A stretch of DNA of 64,000 nucleotides from Bartonella taylorii 8TBB (GCF_902825155.1 NZ_CADEAG010000002.1:178747-242746), one strand, 5' to 3'. Counted from the first letter of the stretch, positions 18,252-30,441 are shown. The notes: generated from the letters alone by a model not told the origin. Numbers and translations are program-made.

Positions 18252-18275
18252 GATGAAGTCTTTGGAGTCTTCATC
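18252..18275 (+). terminator. Candidate terminator after ilvI
   Basis: A 7-bp stem GATGAAG/CTTCATC with a 10-base loop is followed by a pyrimidine-rich run. It lies about 40 bases after the ilvI stop, suggesting the transcript ends here without ilvH. Confidence 0.4.
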
Positions 18276-18895
18276 TCTGTCTCTTCTTTGTGGAGAGTTC
18301 CTATTATTCTTAGAGCTCATTTTATGATTTTCATTCTTTGTTTAAAGACATGGGGTGTATTATTATTTGTTCATCTAAAAAATGTTATAAGTCGTGTGCC
18401 CAATTATGTTTGAATTTATTTGTACGCGATGTTTGTTTTTTAAATTCATATGTTCACATTAATAGCTATTTCGGTGCATTTTTTAGATAATATATTGAAT
18501 TATCTGTTATAAATTGATTACGTTGTTTCATATATGAAAGATTCCATCGTGCAAGAAAAAAAGTCACCGTGCTTAAAGGGGGCAACCATGCAAACCGTCA
18601 TGCCTATGAAAACAATAGTTTGTCACTATGTTTTTGTTTCGCATTATGAAATTACTCCAAATCGCTTTTTCAAGGGCTTGATAGGAGAATTCTCCTAGCG
18701 GCTTGAAAGGAAGGGTAAAAATAACAAAGATTAAATGCAGCCATAGAAAATCAATTGTGGACACCATAGCTTATAGTTAGGTAGTAACCTCACCTGATTA
18801 TGCGGGACAAATCTATACATATGAGATGTGTAGTCAATATATAAATCAGAATAATACTCAACATCATATCATTACCAGGACATTAACATTGAAAA
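18276..18895. other. Gene-free stretch after ilvI
   Basis: AT-rich DNA with no supported gene. A 64-codon minus-strand frame at 18573-18767 has no family match or ribosome site and is treated as chance. Confidence 0.5.
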
Positions 18896-19883
18896 TCAAA
18901 TACTCTTTCTTTTATTTGTGTCTACATATCTATGATTCCATAAATCTGTAGACACAAATACTCTTTGAATCCACCGCATTGGATTTTCATAACTATCAAA
19001 TGATCCCAAAAATTTATCTCTAGAGTGTAGAGCCATTTTGTTACCAATGTATAATAATCTTCTTAGTTGTACATCAATTCCAAAAGATACAGCCTCCATA
19101 GTTTCATAAAAATGGTCTAAAGCTTCCTTGGCTTTTTTTGACTGTGGCTCTAACATGCCCGGATAAAAAACAGCGCTGATATCTGGGAATTCACCGTCCC
19201 CTTGAACTAGGTGGCACTTTACTTGTAGAGATTACCTCATTTTTTCTCCTCTATAGGGAATATTAATTATATATAAATTATCCCTTAAGCTACTCAAATC
19301 CTTCTCACTTAAAAGTTTTAAAGCTAGATGTGCATCAGATATTCTCGTTAACGGTCCATCAATATCATTGCGAACACCAGAAAAAATATTCCTTTAGGAG
19401 ATAAATTTAAACCAGTGATAAATTTTAGTGCAGCATTTTCTATATGAAAATCTAACTCAACTTCAGATCCTAATCCTGTATAATCTTTTTTATTCTCCTC
19501 TAAAGGAACCAGATTATTTACTATATGTTCGCCTTCAAACTTAATTGAATAAGGCTCTCCGATCAATCAAGAAAACATCATAATTAAATTTTCGCTAATA
19601 TAGCCACTTTTACAAGACGCATCTAAATTATAAGGATTAGGTGACGTATTCATTTGTCTATCAATTGGAAGGTTTTCAAAGATTAAATATGGTCTAGGGG
19701 TAATAGACATCTTTTGCTTCATAAGAATTGTCAATATTCTATGTGGTCGCAGCGAAAATGCTATTTTTTAGTTCAGCCGAATATTCAATACCACCCGTAT
19801 GGATCATAAATAACATGGTCTAAAGCCTCTCAAAGTTTGTCTCTTTCGATATTGCTCAATTCAAAAGTATTTTTATTTATCAT
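18896..19883 (-). pseudogene. Broken TauD/TfdA-like Fe(II)/2-oxoglutarate dioxygenase (AsnO/clavaminate synthase type)
   Basis: The minus strand has a ribosome site GAGGAAAT and an ATG at 19883 (MINKNTFELSNIERDKL), then a TGA at 19832-19830. Further fragments of the same protein follow in changing frames: RPYLIFENLPIDRQM, a TGA at 19569-19567, and IGEPYSIKFEGEHI. VELDFHIEN carries the HxE-type iron ligands. Then come a frameshift near 19385 and a TAA at 19234-19232. The tail NKMALHSRDKFLG carries the distal His, and PMRWIQRVFV the 2-oxoglutarate Arg. The fragments are in the right order for an amino-acid hydroxylase of the AsnO/clavaminate synthase group. It would follow the MFS gene in the same operon. 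Original substrate unknown. Confidence 0.8.
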
Positions 19884-19910
19884 TATAATTTCCTCCCCGA
19901 TTATATTTTC

Positions 19911-21120
19911 CTATTTTTTTATTAAGAAAAGTGAAAAAACAATCATTAAAATTAAAATCAGTCATGTTAGTAAATAAGTGTTTGTAAAATCTTGGATTAA
20001 TCCAAATAATGGTGGAGCAGTAATAATTGCGATTTGATTTACAGACATTGCTAAACCCAGAGAAAAGCCAACGCTTTCTTTCGGCGAAGAGTCTACAATG
20101 TAAGCAACCCAAGGGCCATACCATCCCATTCCAAAAAAAACTAACCAAGCAGATAAAATAGTTAAATAAATTATGGATCCACTCATGTCCCAAATTAATA
20201 TTAAAAATCCAAAAACTATTGCAATCATGCAAAACAAGACAAGAAAAAATCGTTCTTTTCTACAATGATCACTCCACGCTGCTAAAATAATTCTTCCTAA
20301 GGCACCAGAAGCCTGTGAAACAAAAAACAAATAAGCACTTTTATCTAAAGACAGGTGATAGATTCTATAAAAATAAATCGTTATAAAAATGGTTAAAACA
20401 TATTGAACTATCACAAGTGAAACGCCTGAAAAAATAATATTCTTCATATGCGGCGCAGCCGACATTGCAAGACGAGACCTTACATTTGCATAGAACGAAA
20501 CCCTTGACTTGCTTTCTGGAACGATAGTTACAACTTTTGCTGGTGAGTGATAAAAAATAATAAATATACATCCACCTAAAAAAGAAACTATGGCACCGAC
20601 CAAAAACGCACCTTGTATGCCATAGACAAACGCACTAGCAGGAAGAACTATCCCAGCTAATGCCCCCAAAAATGGTAGCCCCGCTTGCCTTATTCCCATT
20701 GCAAATCCGCGCTGCGATTGTGGAAACCATGAAGAAACAGATTTAGCGCCACCGGGTTGAGCAGAACTATAAAATCCCCCTACAATTAGCAAACAAACCA
20801 AAAGGGAAATATAGTTATCTGCGATTGCTCCCAACAAAAGAGCGACAGAAACGCCGACCGCGCCAACTCCAACAAGTATAGCGCTCGTTAAACTTGTCTA
20901 GTAATTCGCCAGCTACAAGTAACCCAATAATAGGTAGGAATTGCGCTGCTGAAGACAGCAAACCTATCTGAGAGTCACTAAGCGAGAAATCCTTCTTAAA
21001 AAATTCAGCTAAAGGACCAATCCCTTGAACAAAGAAGCAGGCTGATGCTTGAGCGATAGTGGCAACAAGCAATATAATTCATCTATAATAATTTTTTCCT
21101 ATAAATTTATTATTGCTCAC
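19911..21120 (-). pseudogene. Frameshifted MFS transporter
   Basis: A 12-segment MFS protein of about 400 residues can be read across several lesions. A GTG at 21120 behind GGAGGGGGTGGA starts SNNKFIGKNYYR and meets a TGA near 21075. The frame continues LLVATIAQASACFF to about 20885, where it shifts (NERY in one frame, LVGVGAVGVSVALLLGA in the next). The long middle piece to 19962 carries GGFYSSAQPGGAK, FPQSQRGFAMGIRQAG and the rest of the membrane segments. A second shift near 19965 restores a hydrophobic C-terminus ending FLIKK. It lies between a dehydrogenase gene and the dioxygenase pseudogene, and the cargo is unknown. Confidence 0.82.
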
Positions 21121-21350
21121 TCCACCCCCTCCAATTAAAGTGTATTCCAATAAAGTGGCCTTTTTTAATAATGCTTGCAACAATAAATTAGGTATTTTAC
21201 GCTGATTACATAAAAATCTGTCGATACGTTTGGTATTCATATAAAAGCTAAGGAATATGCTTAATTTAAGGAAATAAGCTATTATGTGTAGTGCAAATTT
21301 GATACGCTAGCGATATAAGATAAATTTTACAAACATTGGCTCAGCCGGCA

Positions 21351-22277
21351 TTAAGCGCTCTTCATAAAAGACGCTATATTTTGGCAAGCTTTTTCAATAT
21401 AATTCTCAAAGCTTTCTCCAGTCACATAGCCCAGATGCGGTGTGCAAAGAACTCTATCTGATTGCAATAATTTGCTCTCATATACCGGCTCGCTGTCATA
21501 AACATCCAGTGCAAAGTAAGTTGAATTTTCCAAACTTAGTATTTTTTCTATAGCCCCTTTTTCAACCAAAGCTGAACGTGCTGTGTTGACAAAAATAGCA
21601 TGAGGTTTCATGCTCAATAGATCATCTAATTGAATGATTCCTCTGGTTTTATCGCTTAAACGTAAATGTACGGATATAATGTCAGGACGTGTAAAAAATT
21701 CATCTTTTGAATGCGTAAAATGATAACCTAAATTTTTTGCTTCTTGCGTTGAACGCTCGCTCCCATAAATCAAAATGGACATGCCAAAAGCTTGAGCATA
21801 TTGAGCAACCATTTTACCAATACGCCCAAACCCGAATATTCCAAGAGTAGCCCCTTTCATTTGGTTGCCAAATGTTGTTTGCCATCGTCCTTTTTTCATG
21901 TCAGACACAGATTCACAGAGTTTTCTACGCGCAGACATAATTAAGAGCCACGCAAATTCAGCAGCAGAAGTTGGATCTCCACCACCGTCTAATATTTCAA
22001 TTCCTAAGTCTCTACAAGCTTCTATATCAATATGTGAACCTATAGGTCCTGTTTGGCAGATTAATTTTAAATTTGGCAGTTTCAGGAGAAGATTTCTATC
22101 AACTATAGTCCGCTCTCTGATTAAGATAAGAATATCTATCTCTTTGAGCTTATCTTCTAAATCACATTCTTTAGCTAAATTATTTATAACCAGCACTTCA
22201 TGCGATTTCATTAATTTTGTAATAGACTGTAATGTTAGGGTGGCTTTTTGATAGTCATCTGGAATTAATATTTTCAA
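21351..22277 (-). CDS. D-2-hydroxyacid dehydrogenase family protein
   Basis: This is an intact 308-residue NAD-dependent oxidoreductase. The Rossmann motif is GIFGFGRIGKMVAQYA (about residues 147-162). The catalytic residues of the family are visible as Arg in NTARSALVEKGAI, Glu in DVYDSEP and His in CTPHLGYVTGE. Start is TTG at 22277, chosen because GGGAGG lies seven bases before it. It is the first gene of a minus-strand cassette whose later genes (MFS, dioxygenase) are broken. The substrate is unknown. It may be a recent survivor of a decaying pathway, or it may have an independent role. Confidence 0.85.
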   Translation of the reverse strand: MKILIPDDYQKATLTLQSITKLMKSHEVLVINNLAKECDLEDKLKEIDILILIRERTIVDRNLLLKLPNLKLICQTGPIGSHIDIEACRDLGIEILDGGGDPTSAAEFAWLLIMSARRKLCESVSDMKKGRWQTTFGNQMKGATLGIFGFGRIGKMVAQYAQAFGMSILIYGSERSTQEAKNLGYHFTHSKDEFFTRPDIISVHLRLSDKTRGIIQLDDLLSMKPHAIFVNTARSALVEKGAIEKILSLENSTYFALDVYDSEPVYESKLLQSDRVLCTPHLGYVTGESFENYIEKACQNIASFMKSA

Positions 22278-22476
22278 TTTAAACCTCCCGTTTCATTCAT
22301 CAATATTGGAGCTCATTATTTCATTTCTAAAACAACCAAAAAGCAATCTCATCGCTGATATTTTGACATAACGCCAAGCCTATTAACAAATTATACCCCT
22401 TGATTTCATTGTTATTTCTAGAATAAGAATAGCATTAATCAGTTAGTTTTTATAAACTTTAAAACATTGCGACAAA

Positions 22477-22690
22477 AAGAAAAAGTTTGATACAGTAGAT
22501 GGAGAATTGCACTTTTCTCATATTCTAGAGGACGGACCTGAAGTGCTACGCTGGACTGAAACCCATGTCCCAATTTTCTTATAATAAACTACCAAGAAGG
22601 CCATACTTACAAACCAGATTTTATTGTCGAAACAGAAAAAGCTACATATTTGTGCGAGATAAAGCGTGCTTCATATAAGCATGATGTCTC
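22477..22690 (+). pseudogene. Remnant of a type III restriction enzyme Res subunit
   Basis: Two reading frames together give the C-terminal nuclease-like end of a Res/helicase subunit. The first is KKFDTVDGELHFSHILEDG continuing to EVLRWTETHVPIFL, then stops. A second frame gives GHTYKPDFIVETEKATYLCE and IKRAS. The PDF...E.K arrangement is the nuclease core found at the end of type III Res proteins. No methyltransferase or helicase part is left. It marks a lost restriction-modification locus. Confidence 0.6.
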
Positions 22691-23320
22691 TCTTTATTCG
22701 TTGAGATATAACTTATTTGTAGCATGAAGAGTAAATTTATTAAAATCATGGTAAGAGGGAGATAGGAGCTTTATAGGTGTATTATCATAGGATTAAGTAG
22801 TTTTTTGAGAGCTATTTCTATTTCTGGCAAAAGGTTTTTGATATATTTAATTATTATTTCGTAATAGTGGATGTAATTTATTTTTATGTGCAAGAAAGCT
22901 GATTGATTGTGTAAAATAGTATTCATAAAATTACATTATTCTTATCCTGTTAAGGAGACTTTTTCTAGCGAGGGTTTTGCAATTGCAATGCTCTTTTTTC
23001 ATTCTAAATTTTGGTTAGAAAAAGCGTATATAGGTGTTATTTTAAATTTAAGATATGCATATTCCATTGTTGGTGTTACTGTTGTAAAAAATGATATTTT
23101 ACTTGATAAGTATAAGGTGTTACCAAGAAGATCGATGTATAGATGAAATTTAGATTGTTACAATATCTTGAAAAAGCAATGGGTAAATAATTGATCATTA
23201 TTCTGTGAAAGTGGTGAGATGGCTCTGTATCAGAAATTCTTGGCGACAAAAATTTTTCTTGATATTGGTTTTGTTTTCAAAATGCTTGCTCTTTTTATGC
23301 GAATCTTATTTTGATAGACT
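22691..23320. other. Gene-poor stretch before the RecD-like helicase
   Basis: AT-rich DNA. A 79-codon frame at 22907-23146 starts with TTG and lacks a ribosome site; its peptide is partly hydrophobic and matches nothing I recognise. It may be a remnant, and I do not support it as a gene. Confidence 0.4.
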
Positions 23321-24442
23321 ATGCAGTTTTCACCGGAACAGGATAATGCCTTAAAGGCTGTTGCCACGTGGTTGAGAGATGGGCGTTCTCCGCTTTTTCG
23401 TCTCTTTGGCTATGCGGGGACGGGCAAGACAACACTTGCTCGTCATTTTGCTGAAACAGTTGATGGTTCTGTCCAATTTGCTGCGTTTACGGGCAAAGCA
23501 GCACAGGTTTTGCGTTCTAAAGGTGCAAGTAATGCTTGTACTATTCATTCATTGATTTATTGTCCGCGTGGAGAAGAAGAAGTTTCTGATGAAGTAACAG
23601 GAAAAAAGTCTATTGCACCGACATTTGCATTAAATCGGAAAAGTGCTGCTGCGCAAGCTAAACTTATCATTGTTGATGAGTGTTCGATGGTGGATGAGCA
23701 ATTAGCGCGTGATTTAATGAGCTTTCGGACACCAATACTTGTTCTCGGTGATCCAGGTCAGTTGCCTCCTATATCAGGAGGAGGTTTTTTTTCCAATGGT
23801 ACACCAGATTTTCTTCTTTCAGAAATTCATCGGCAAGCGCGTGATAATCCGATTGTTCGTCTTGCTATGGATGTGCGCGAAGGACGCGATATTGCTTATG
23901 GAGATTATGGGGCAGCTCGCGTTGTTACACGTAAAGAGGTTGATCAACAATTGGTTTTAGAGGCTGATCAGGTATTGGTAGGGGTGAACCGAACGCGTCA
24001 CCTTTATAATAAACGTTTACGTGTGCTGAAGGGGTTTACAGCAGATTATCCACAAGCAGGTGATAAACTTGTATGTTTGCGTAATGATCCTGCTAAAGGT
24101 TTGTTGAATGGTTCTTTATGGAAAGTGATGACTTCACAGAAGGAAACGGTTAAACTGGGAATTAATCTTCTCGTTAAACCAGAAGAAAGTGAGCGTGGGG
24201 TGGCAAAGATTAAGCTTTTAAAAGCAGTATTTGATAACCCTGATAATGAGATCTCATGGCAATTAAAAAAAAGATATGACGATTTTGATTATGGGTATGC
24301 ATTAACTGTTCATAAAGCGCAAGGATCTCAATGGGACAATGTGGTTTTATTTGATGAAAGTTTTGCCTTTCGTGACATGTATGCGCGCTGGCTGTATACC
24401 GGAATTACACGAGCTGCAGAGCGATTAACAATTGTTCGATAG
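23321..24442 (+). CDS. ATP-dependent RecD-like DNA helicase
   Basis: This 373-residue superfamily 1 helicase has Walker A GYAGTGKTTLARHF near residue 30, Walker B IIVDECSMVDE, motif III GDPGQLPPI, and the C-terminal UvrD_C_2-type segment LTVHKAQGSQWDNVVLFDE followed by RWLYTGITRA. It lacks the N-terminal domain of true RecD and is a stand-alone member common in Rhizobiales. It is presumed to act in DNA repair. pdxJ follows about 80 bases later on the same strand. Confidence 0.9.
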   Translation: MQFSPEQDNALKAVATWLRDGRSPLFRLFGYAGTGKTTLARHFAETVDGSVQFAAFTGKAAQVLRSKGASNACTIHSLIYCPRGEEEVSDEVTGKKSIAPTFALNRKSAAAQAKLIIVDECSMVDEQLARDLMSFRTPILVLGDPGQLPPISGGGFFSNGTPDFLLSEIHRQARDNPIVRLAMDVREGRDIAYGDYGAARVVTRKEVDQQLVLEADQVLVGVNRTRHLYNKRLRVLKGFTADYPQAGDKLVCLRNDPAKGLLNGSLWKVMTSQKETVKLGINLLVKPEESERGVAKIKLLKAVFDNPDNEISWQLKKRYDDFDYGYALTVHKAQGSQWDNVVLFDESFAFRDMYARWLYTGITRAAERLTIVR

Positions 24443-24521
24443 AAAATTTATTCTTTGGAACTATGTTGGCGAATGTATTTTTTTCTGTCTTTAGAATTAT
24501 ACACGGAAAATAGGAGTGTGC

Positions 24522-25256
24522 ATGGCAATAAAGCTTTCGGTTAATCTTAATGCTATTGCTGTTTTACGCAATCGGCGTAATCTTCCGTGGCCAAATATCA
24601 AGGAGATTGGGTCTATAGCACTTAAAGCTGGCGCTGCTGGTTTGACGGTTCATCCGCGACCTGATGAAAGGCATATCCGTTTTGCTGATTTGCCAGATAT
24701 ACATTATTTAATAAACAGCAGGTTTCCTGCTGCTGAATTTAATATTGAAGGTTATCCAAGCGATAGGTTTTTGGATATAGCAGAAAAATATGCTGATCAG
24801 ATTACTCTTGTTCCTGATGACCCAGCTCAGTCAACTTCTGATCATGGTTGGAATTTTTCTCAACACGCAGAATTTTTAGCACCTATTATTCAGCATTTGA
24901 AAGAAAAAAAAATTCGTGTGTCATTATTTGCTGATCCTACTATAGATGGTCTTGATATTGCTAAAGCGATTGGTGCTGATCGTGTAGAATTTTATACGGG
25001 ACCTTATGGTGGTGTGTTTAATGATAAGGAAAAGCAAGATCAAGAGCTCAATAAACTTGTTTTAGCAGCAAGAAGAGCTAAAGAGCTGCGCTTAGGTGTT
25101 AATGCAGGACATGATCTAACAATTATGAATCTTCCTGCTCTTGTTAACTGTATTCCTTGGCTTGATGAAGTGTCTATTGGTCATGGACTTATTGCTGATG
25201 CGTTAGAGTATGGAATGCATGATACTGTTCAGCGTTTCATTCGGTTATTAGTGTGA
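24522..25256 (+). CDS. pdxJ: Pyridoxine 5'-phosphate synthase
   Basis: This 244-residue TIM-barrel enzyme condenses 3-amino-1-hydroxyacetone phosphate and deoxyxylulose phosphate to pyridoxine phosphate. Family segments are [48 protein letters not shown] and LGVNAGHDL. The start is ATG 24522, five bases after TAGGAG; an in-frame GTG at 24516 lies inside that site. It has normal length with no oddities. Confidence 0.96.
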   Translation: MAIKLSVNLNAIAVLRNRRNLPWPNIKEIGSIALKAGAAGLTVHPRPDERHIRFADLPDIHYLINSRFPAAEFNIEGYPSDRFLDIAEKYADQITLVPDDPAQSTSDHGWNFSQHAEFLAPIIQHLKEKKIRVSLFADPTIDGLDIAKAIGADRVEFYTGPYGGVFNDKEKQDQELNKLVLAARRAKELRLGVNAGHDLTIMNLPALVNCIPWLDEVSIGHGLIADALEYGMHDTVQRFIRLLV

Positions 25257-27056
<1,800 letters not shown>

Positions 27057-27101
27057 AATTCATATGAAATATTATGTAAACAGCTTTTACGCTGTATGTA
27101 C

Positions 27102-27129
27102 AAAAAGGGTAACTTTGGTTACCCTTTTT
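27102..27129. terminator. Bidirectional terminator between ilvC and the permease
   Basis: A 12-bp stem AAAAAGGGTAAC/GTTACCCTTTTT with loop TTTG lies between two convergent genes. The A-run and T-run allow it to work in both directions. Confidence 0.9.
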
Positions 27130-27152
27130 GATATGCTTTTCATGTATAGACT

Positions 27153-28553
27153 TTATTTTTTATCTTGAGTAGCTTTTTTTCTTATAAACAGGAAATACGT
27201 TACACCTAATCCGATAAACCATACTATACCATATTTTAAAGCTGTTAGGGTATCAGATTCTAATGTTAACAAATAGAGCATGAAAGCAAAAAAAGCTAAA
27301 ATAACCCAGCATACGACAACACCTCCTGGCATTTTATAGATTGATTCAGCATGTAGCTGAGGGCGATTGCGACGATACACAATATAGCTAACGAGAATTA
27401 CAGACCATACGAATAAAAATGCAATAGCTGAAATACTAGTTACAATTGTAAAAGCACTTATGATACTTGGGGATAGTGATGTAATTGTGTAGCCTAATAA
27501 AATACACAAGCAAGAAAAGAATAGGGCGTTGGCTGGGACATGGTATTTGGAAAGTTTGCCCAAAACGCGCGGCGCTCCTTTTTGCGTTGCAAGCCCATAT
27601 ATCATGCGACTGGTAGAAAAAATACCACTATTTGCTGAAGAGGCAGCTGATGTGAGAACAACAAAGTTCACCAAACCAGCAGCTATCGGAATGCCAGCAA
27701 GCCAAAACATCTCGACGAAGGGACTTCTATCTGGAATAACTTGATCCCAAGGTGTGACAGACATAATCACAACGAGAGAAAAGATATAAAAAAGTACAAT
27801 ACGAACTGGTATTGCATTAATTGCTTTTGGTAAAACTTTTTTAGGGTTTTTAACTTCAGCTGCAGTTGTTCCGGCAATTTCTATACCAACAAAAGAAAAA
27901 ATGGCAATTTGAAATCCAGCAAAAAAACCTGTAATTCCCCGAGGAAATATATTTCCATCGTTCCATACGTGACTGAGAGAGGCAACAGTTCCATTGGGAG
28001 AGGTAAAGCCAATAGAGATCATGTAAAACCCAACAACAATTAATGCCAAAATCGCTATAACTTTGATAAGGCCAAACCAAAATTCAAGTTCACCGAACAT
28101 TTTTACAGCAAAGAGATTAAAGACTAAAAAGAAAATAATACAAGAAAAAACGACAATCCATGGATTGAGTTCAGGCCACCAAAAGTGCATATAAGTGATG
28201 ATGGCAATAATATCCGCGGCACCAGTTACAACCCAGCTCAACCAGTAACTCCAGCCAACAAAAAAAGCAATTCCTGGTCCTAGCATATCGGTCGAAAAAT
28301 CAACGAGAGACCGGTATTGTGAATTAGAAAGTAATAATTCTCCCATAGCGCGCATTACGAAGTATAAGGCACATCCAATAATAGCATAAACGAGTACGAT
28401 GGAAGGGCCTGCTATGCTAATTGTTTTTCCTGACCCCATGAAGAGACCTGTCCCAATAGCTCCACCGAGGGCTATAAGTTGTACATGACGGTTATCTAAT
28501 CCACGTTGTAGTTTTTTCTGAGTATGATCTTCTAAATTTTGTTCATAGTTCAT
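27153..28553 (-). CDS. cycA: Amino-acid permease (CycA-like, D-serine/D-alanine/glycine type)
   Basis: This 466-residue, 12-segment APC-superfamily transporter is of the AAT family. The N-terminal LQRGLDNRHVQLIALGGAIGT and the following FMGSGKTISIAGPS are diagnostic of the family. FFVGWSYWLSWVVTGAADI resembles CycA. It imports amino acids with protons across the inner membrane. The exact substrate is uncertain because close paralogues differ. It is monocistronic and convergent with ilvC. ATG at 28553 has a GGGAACC-type purine-rich stretch before it. Confidence 0.85.
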   Translation of the reverse strand: MNYEQNLEDHTQKKLQRGLDNRHVQLIALGGAIGTGLFMGSGKTISIAGPSIVLVYAIIGCALYFVMRAMGELLLSNSQYRSLVDFSTDMLGPGIAFFVGWSYWLSWVVTGAADIIAIITYMHFWWPELNPWIVVFSCIIFFLVFNLFAVKMFGELEFWFGLIKVIAILALIVVGFYMISIGFTSPNGTVASLSHVWNDGNIFPRGITGFFAGFQIAIFSFVGIEIAGTTAAEVKNPKKVLPKAINAIPVRIVLFYIFSLVVIMSVTPWDQVIPDRSPFVEMFWLAGIPIAAGLVNFVVLTSAASSANSGIFSTSRMIYGLATQKGAPRVLGKLSKYHVPANALFFSCLCILLGYTITSLSPSIISAFTIVTSISAIAFLFVWSVILVSYIVYRRNRPQLHAESIYKMPGGVVVCWVILAFFAFMLYLLTLESDTLTALKYGIVWFIGLGVTYFLFIRKKATQDKK

Positions 28554-29639
28554 TTTTTGAAGGTTCCCTTTAATTATTTAAGATTCAAAATTACACTGAA
28601 AAAAGTAATCTCCTGTATCGAAGCATGATATAAATAAGGAGTAAAGGGGAAAAACATTTTTTATGATTTCATGTGGATAAAGAAAAAGAATATAGGAATG
28701 ACAAGGATATACTCCTTCACTCCCAAACGGATATAATAGATATTTGAGTACAGAGTTTTAAATTTTAACTGAGGTGACTGATAAATGGTTGATACAAAGA
28801 TTTAGTATTATTATGCCAGTTATTTTTAAGCTTTATCAAACATTTGTAAGAAACTGCTCATAGACCGTAGCAAATCCTACTCGTATAATAAAACGATAGT
28901 TGTTATAGATTTTATAAAGAAAAAAATCTTTTATTTTCATTAAAATAGAGTGTGTAACTATCATATTACTTAAGAAAAATTTCTTATAACGAGAAAAACA
29001 AAATGATTTTTATAATCATTTTGTTTGGTATCATAAACGGAAGATCGTTACTTTTTTTGTGCTAGGTAAGTGAAAAAACTATAATTTTTTTATTCTCAAT
29101 TTGTGAATAAGAATTCCATTCAGATATCTATATCACTTGGTAAAACTTCACGAGAGACTCAGATTCATCACATAAAGATCTTTAGAAGATGAATAAAGAA
29201 AATAAAAATACAATGGATTTGTAGTGTTTCTTTTTCTGATGGACCTTGCACTAAGTAGAAAGAGGTGGGATTAGATAAAAATATACAATAACTTATTGTT
29301 TTATGACTGTTTTTTACCATTAAATGCGCGTTTTGTCAAAATGGGTTTTAACACCTAAAATTGCAAAAAAGAGTGAAACTCAGAAAAAAGTGCGTTTCCA
29401 TGGTAAAAATGGTAGAAGGCTTTGAAAGATCTGTGAAAATTCTTTGAAGATCTTTTGAAAAAAAATACTCCAAAAGTTCAATTGACTCCAAAATCAGCTC
29501 AAAATGACTAAAAAAGCAAAAAAGATTTCCATATATGTGTAGAAGTCTCTAAAAAATGATTAAAAAACATTTTTTATCAAAATGTTATATAAATTATTTA
29601 ATGTAAAAAGATTTCTACTTTTATTTTTCATATTAAAGG
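28554..29639. other. Long AT-rich gene-free region
   Basis: More than 1 kb without a supported gene. Around 29400-29530 there are short irregular A-rich repeats with GATCTTTGAA and GATCTTTTGAA variants. Function unknown; it may be old prophage or decayed genes. Confidence 0.5.
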
Positions 29640-30300
29640 GGGCATTACGTCGTATCTTGTGTAGTTTCTAGATGTACTCTTTCAGCCTCGATTTGACGCT
29701 TTAAATACAATTTTAGAAGAGGCAAAGTAAGCTCTATTTCTTCCGTGTCGTTGATGTCTTGAACAAGCTCTTGCAGTTTTTTATAAAGTTCCCGCCGCGA
29801 GTTCCGCTATATCTTCAGGGGGAGCTTTATATTCGCATCGCGATAGGTTGTATAAGCCATGCGACCGAGCTTTTTATAAGTCCAGTCGGAATGGTAGGCG
29901 CTTTAAAACCTGCTGCTTTTGCCTTTGCCATGAATTTAAATACCGTAAGATAAAAAGGTTTATCAATGTCTAAAGATCAATACGAAATGGGCAAGATAAA
30001 TTGGTACGTTCCCAAAGATGAGATCCTCAATCCTTATTCAGAGGTTGAACGTTTGGAAGCGATGCTTGCTTGTTCTTTTAAGGCGGTGAGTGGTGGATTT
30101 AAGCATCTGCCGATCCGGGTTATATTATAAACCCTCCGAATGGCTCATTTGATGCGGCGTTAGCGCGGCAAATTGCCATTCATATTTTTCATTATCAGAT
30201 TGAGCTGCCGCGGCGGAGTATTGTTGCCATGCAAGCACGACATGGGAGGATTATTAGACGATGTCCAAGATACTTGCAAAATTAAAGGGGAAGTATCTTT
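29640..30300. pseudogene. Prophage-type gene remnants downstream of tRNA-Lys
   Basis: Fragments lie on both strands. On the minus strand about 29860-29645 gives AYHSDWTYKKLGRMAYTTYR, APPEDIAELAA, RELYKKLQELVQDIND and a tail ending RVHLETTQDTT before a stop, in shifting frames. On the plus strand a start at 29966 gives MSKDQYEMGKINWYVPKDE and then SGGFKHL. The frame is broken, and it continues as DPGYIINPPNGSFDAALARQ and IELPRRSIVAMQARHG. I do not recognise the families with certainty. The position beside a tRNA 3' end and the neighbouring methylase tail suggest phage origin. Confidence 0.5.
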
Positions 30301-30441
30301 TCTCACATCAATGATGTACAAGAGATACAAAAAATTTTCAGTCAATTTACACTAAAAGAAGTAAGAACAATTTATTCGTGTAACTCTTCAAATAATACGG
30401 TTCCCGTTAAGGAACTCATCATCACAAATTGCGATCTTTAG
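30301..30441 (+). pseudogene. C-terminal fragment of a DNA adenine methylase (D12 class)
   Basis: Forty-six codons, SHINDVQEIQKIFSQFTLKE followed by VRTIYSC and VPVKELIITNCDL then TAG, resemble the end of Dam-type D12 methyltransferases, which finish with a short strand plus an ELIITN-type segment. No catalytic DPPY part is present nearby. It is probably the tail of a phage-borne methylase. Confidence 0.55.

Noticed and set aside
22907..23146. 79-codon frame
   Set aside because: TTG start without ribosome site, no recognised similarity; possibly a remnant.
29338..29530. Possible CRISPR-like or phased repeats in the A-rich stretch
   Set aside because: The units are irregular in sequence and spacing, with no spacer structure and no cas genes in the window.
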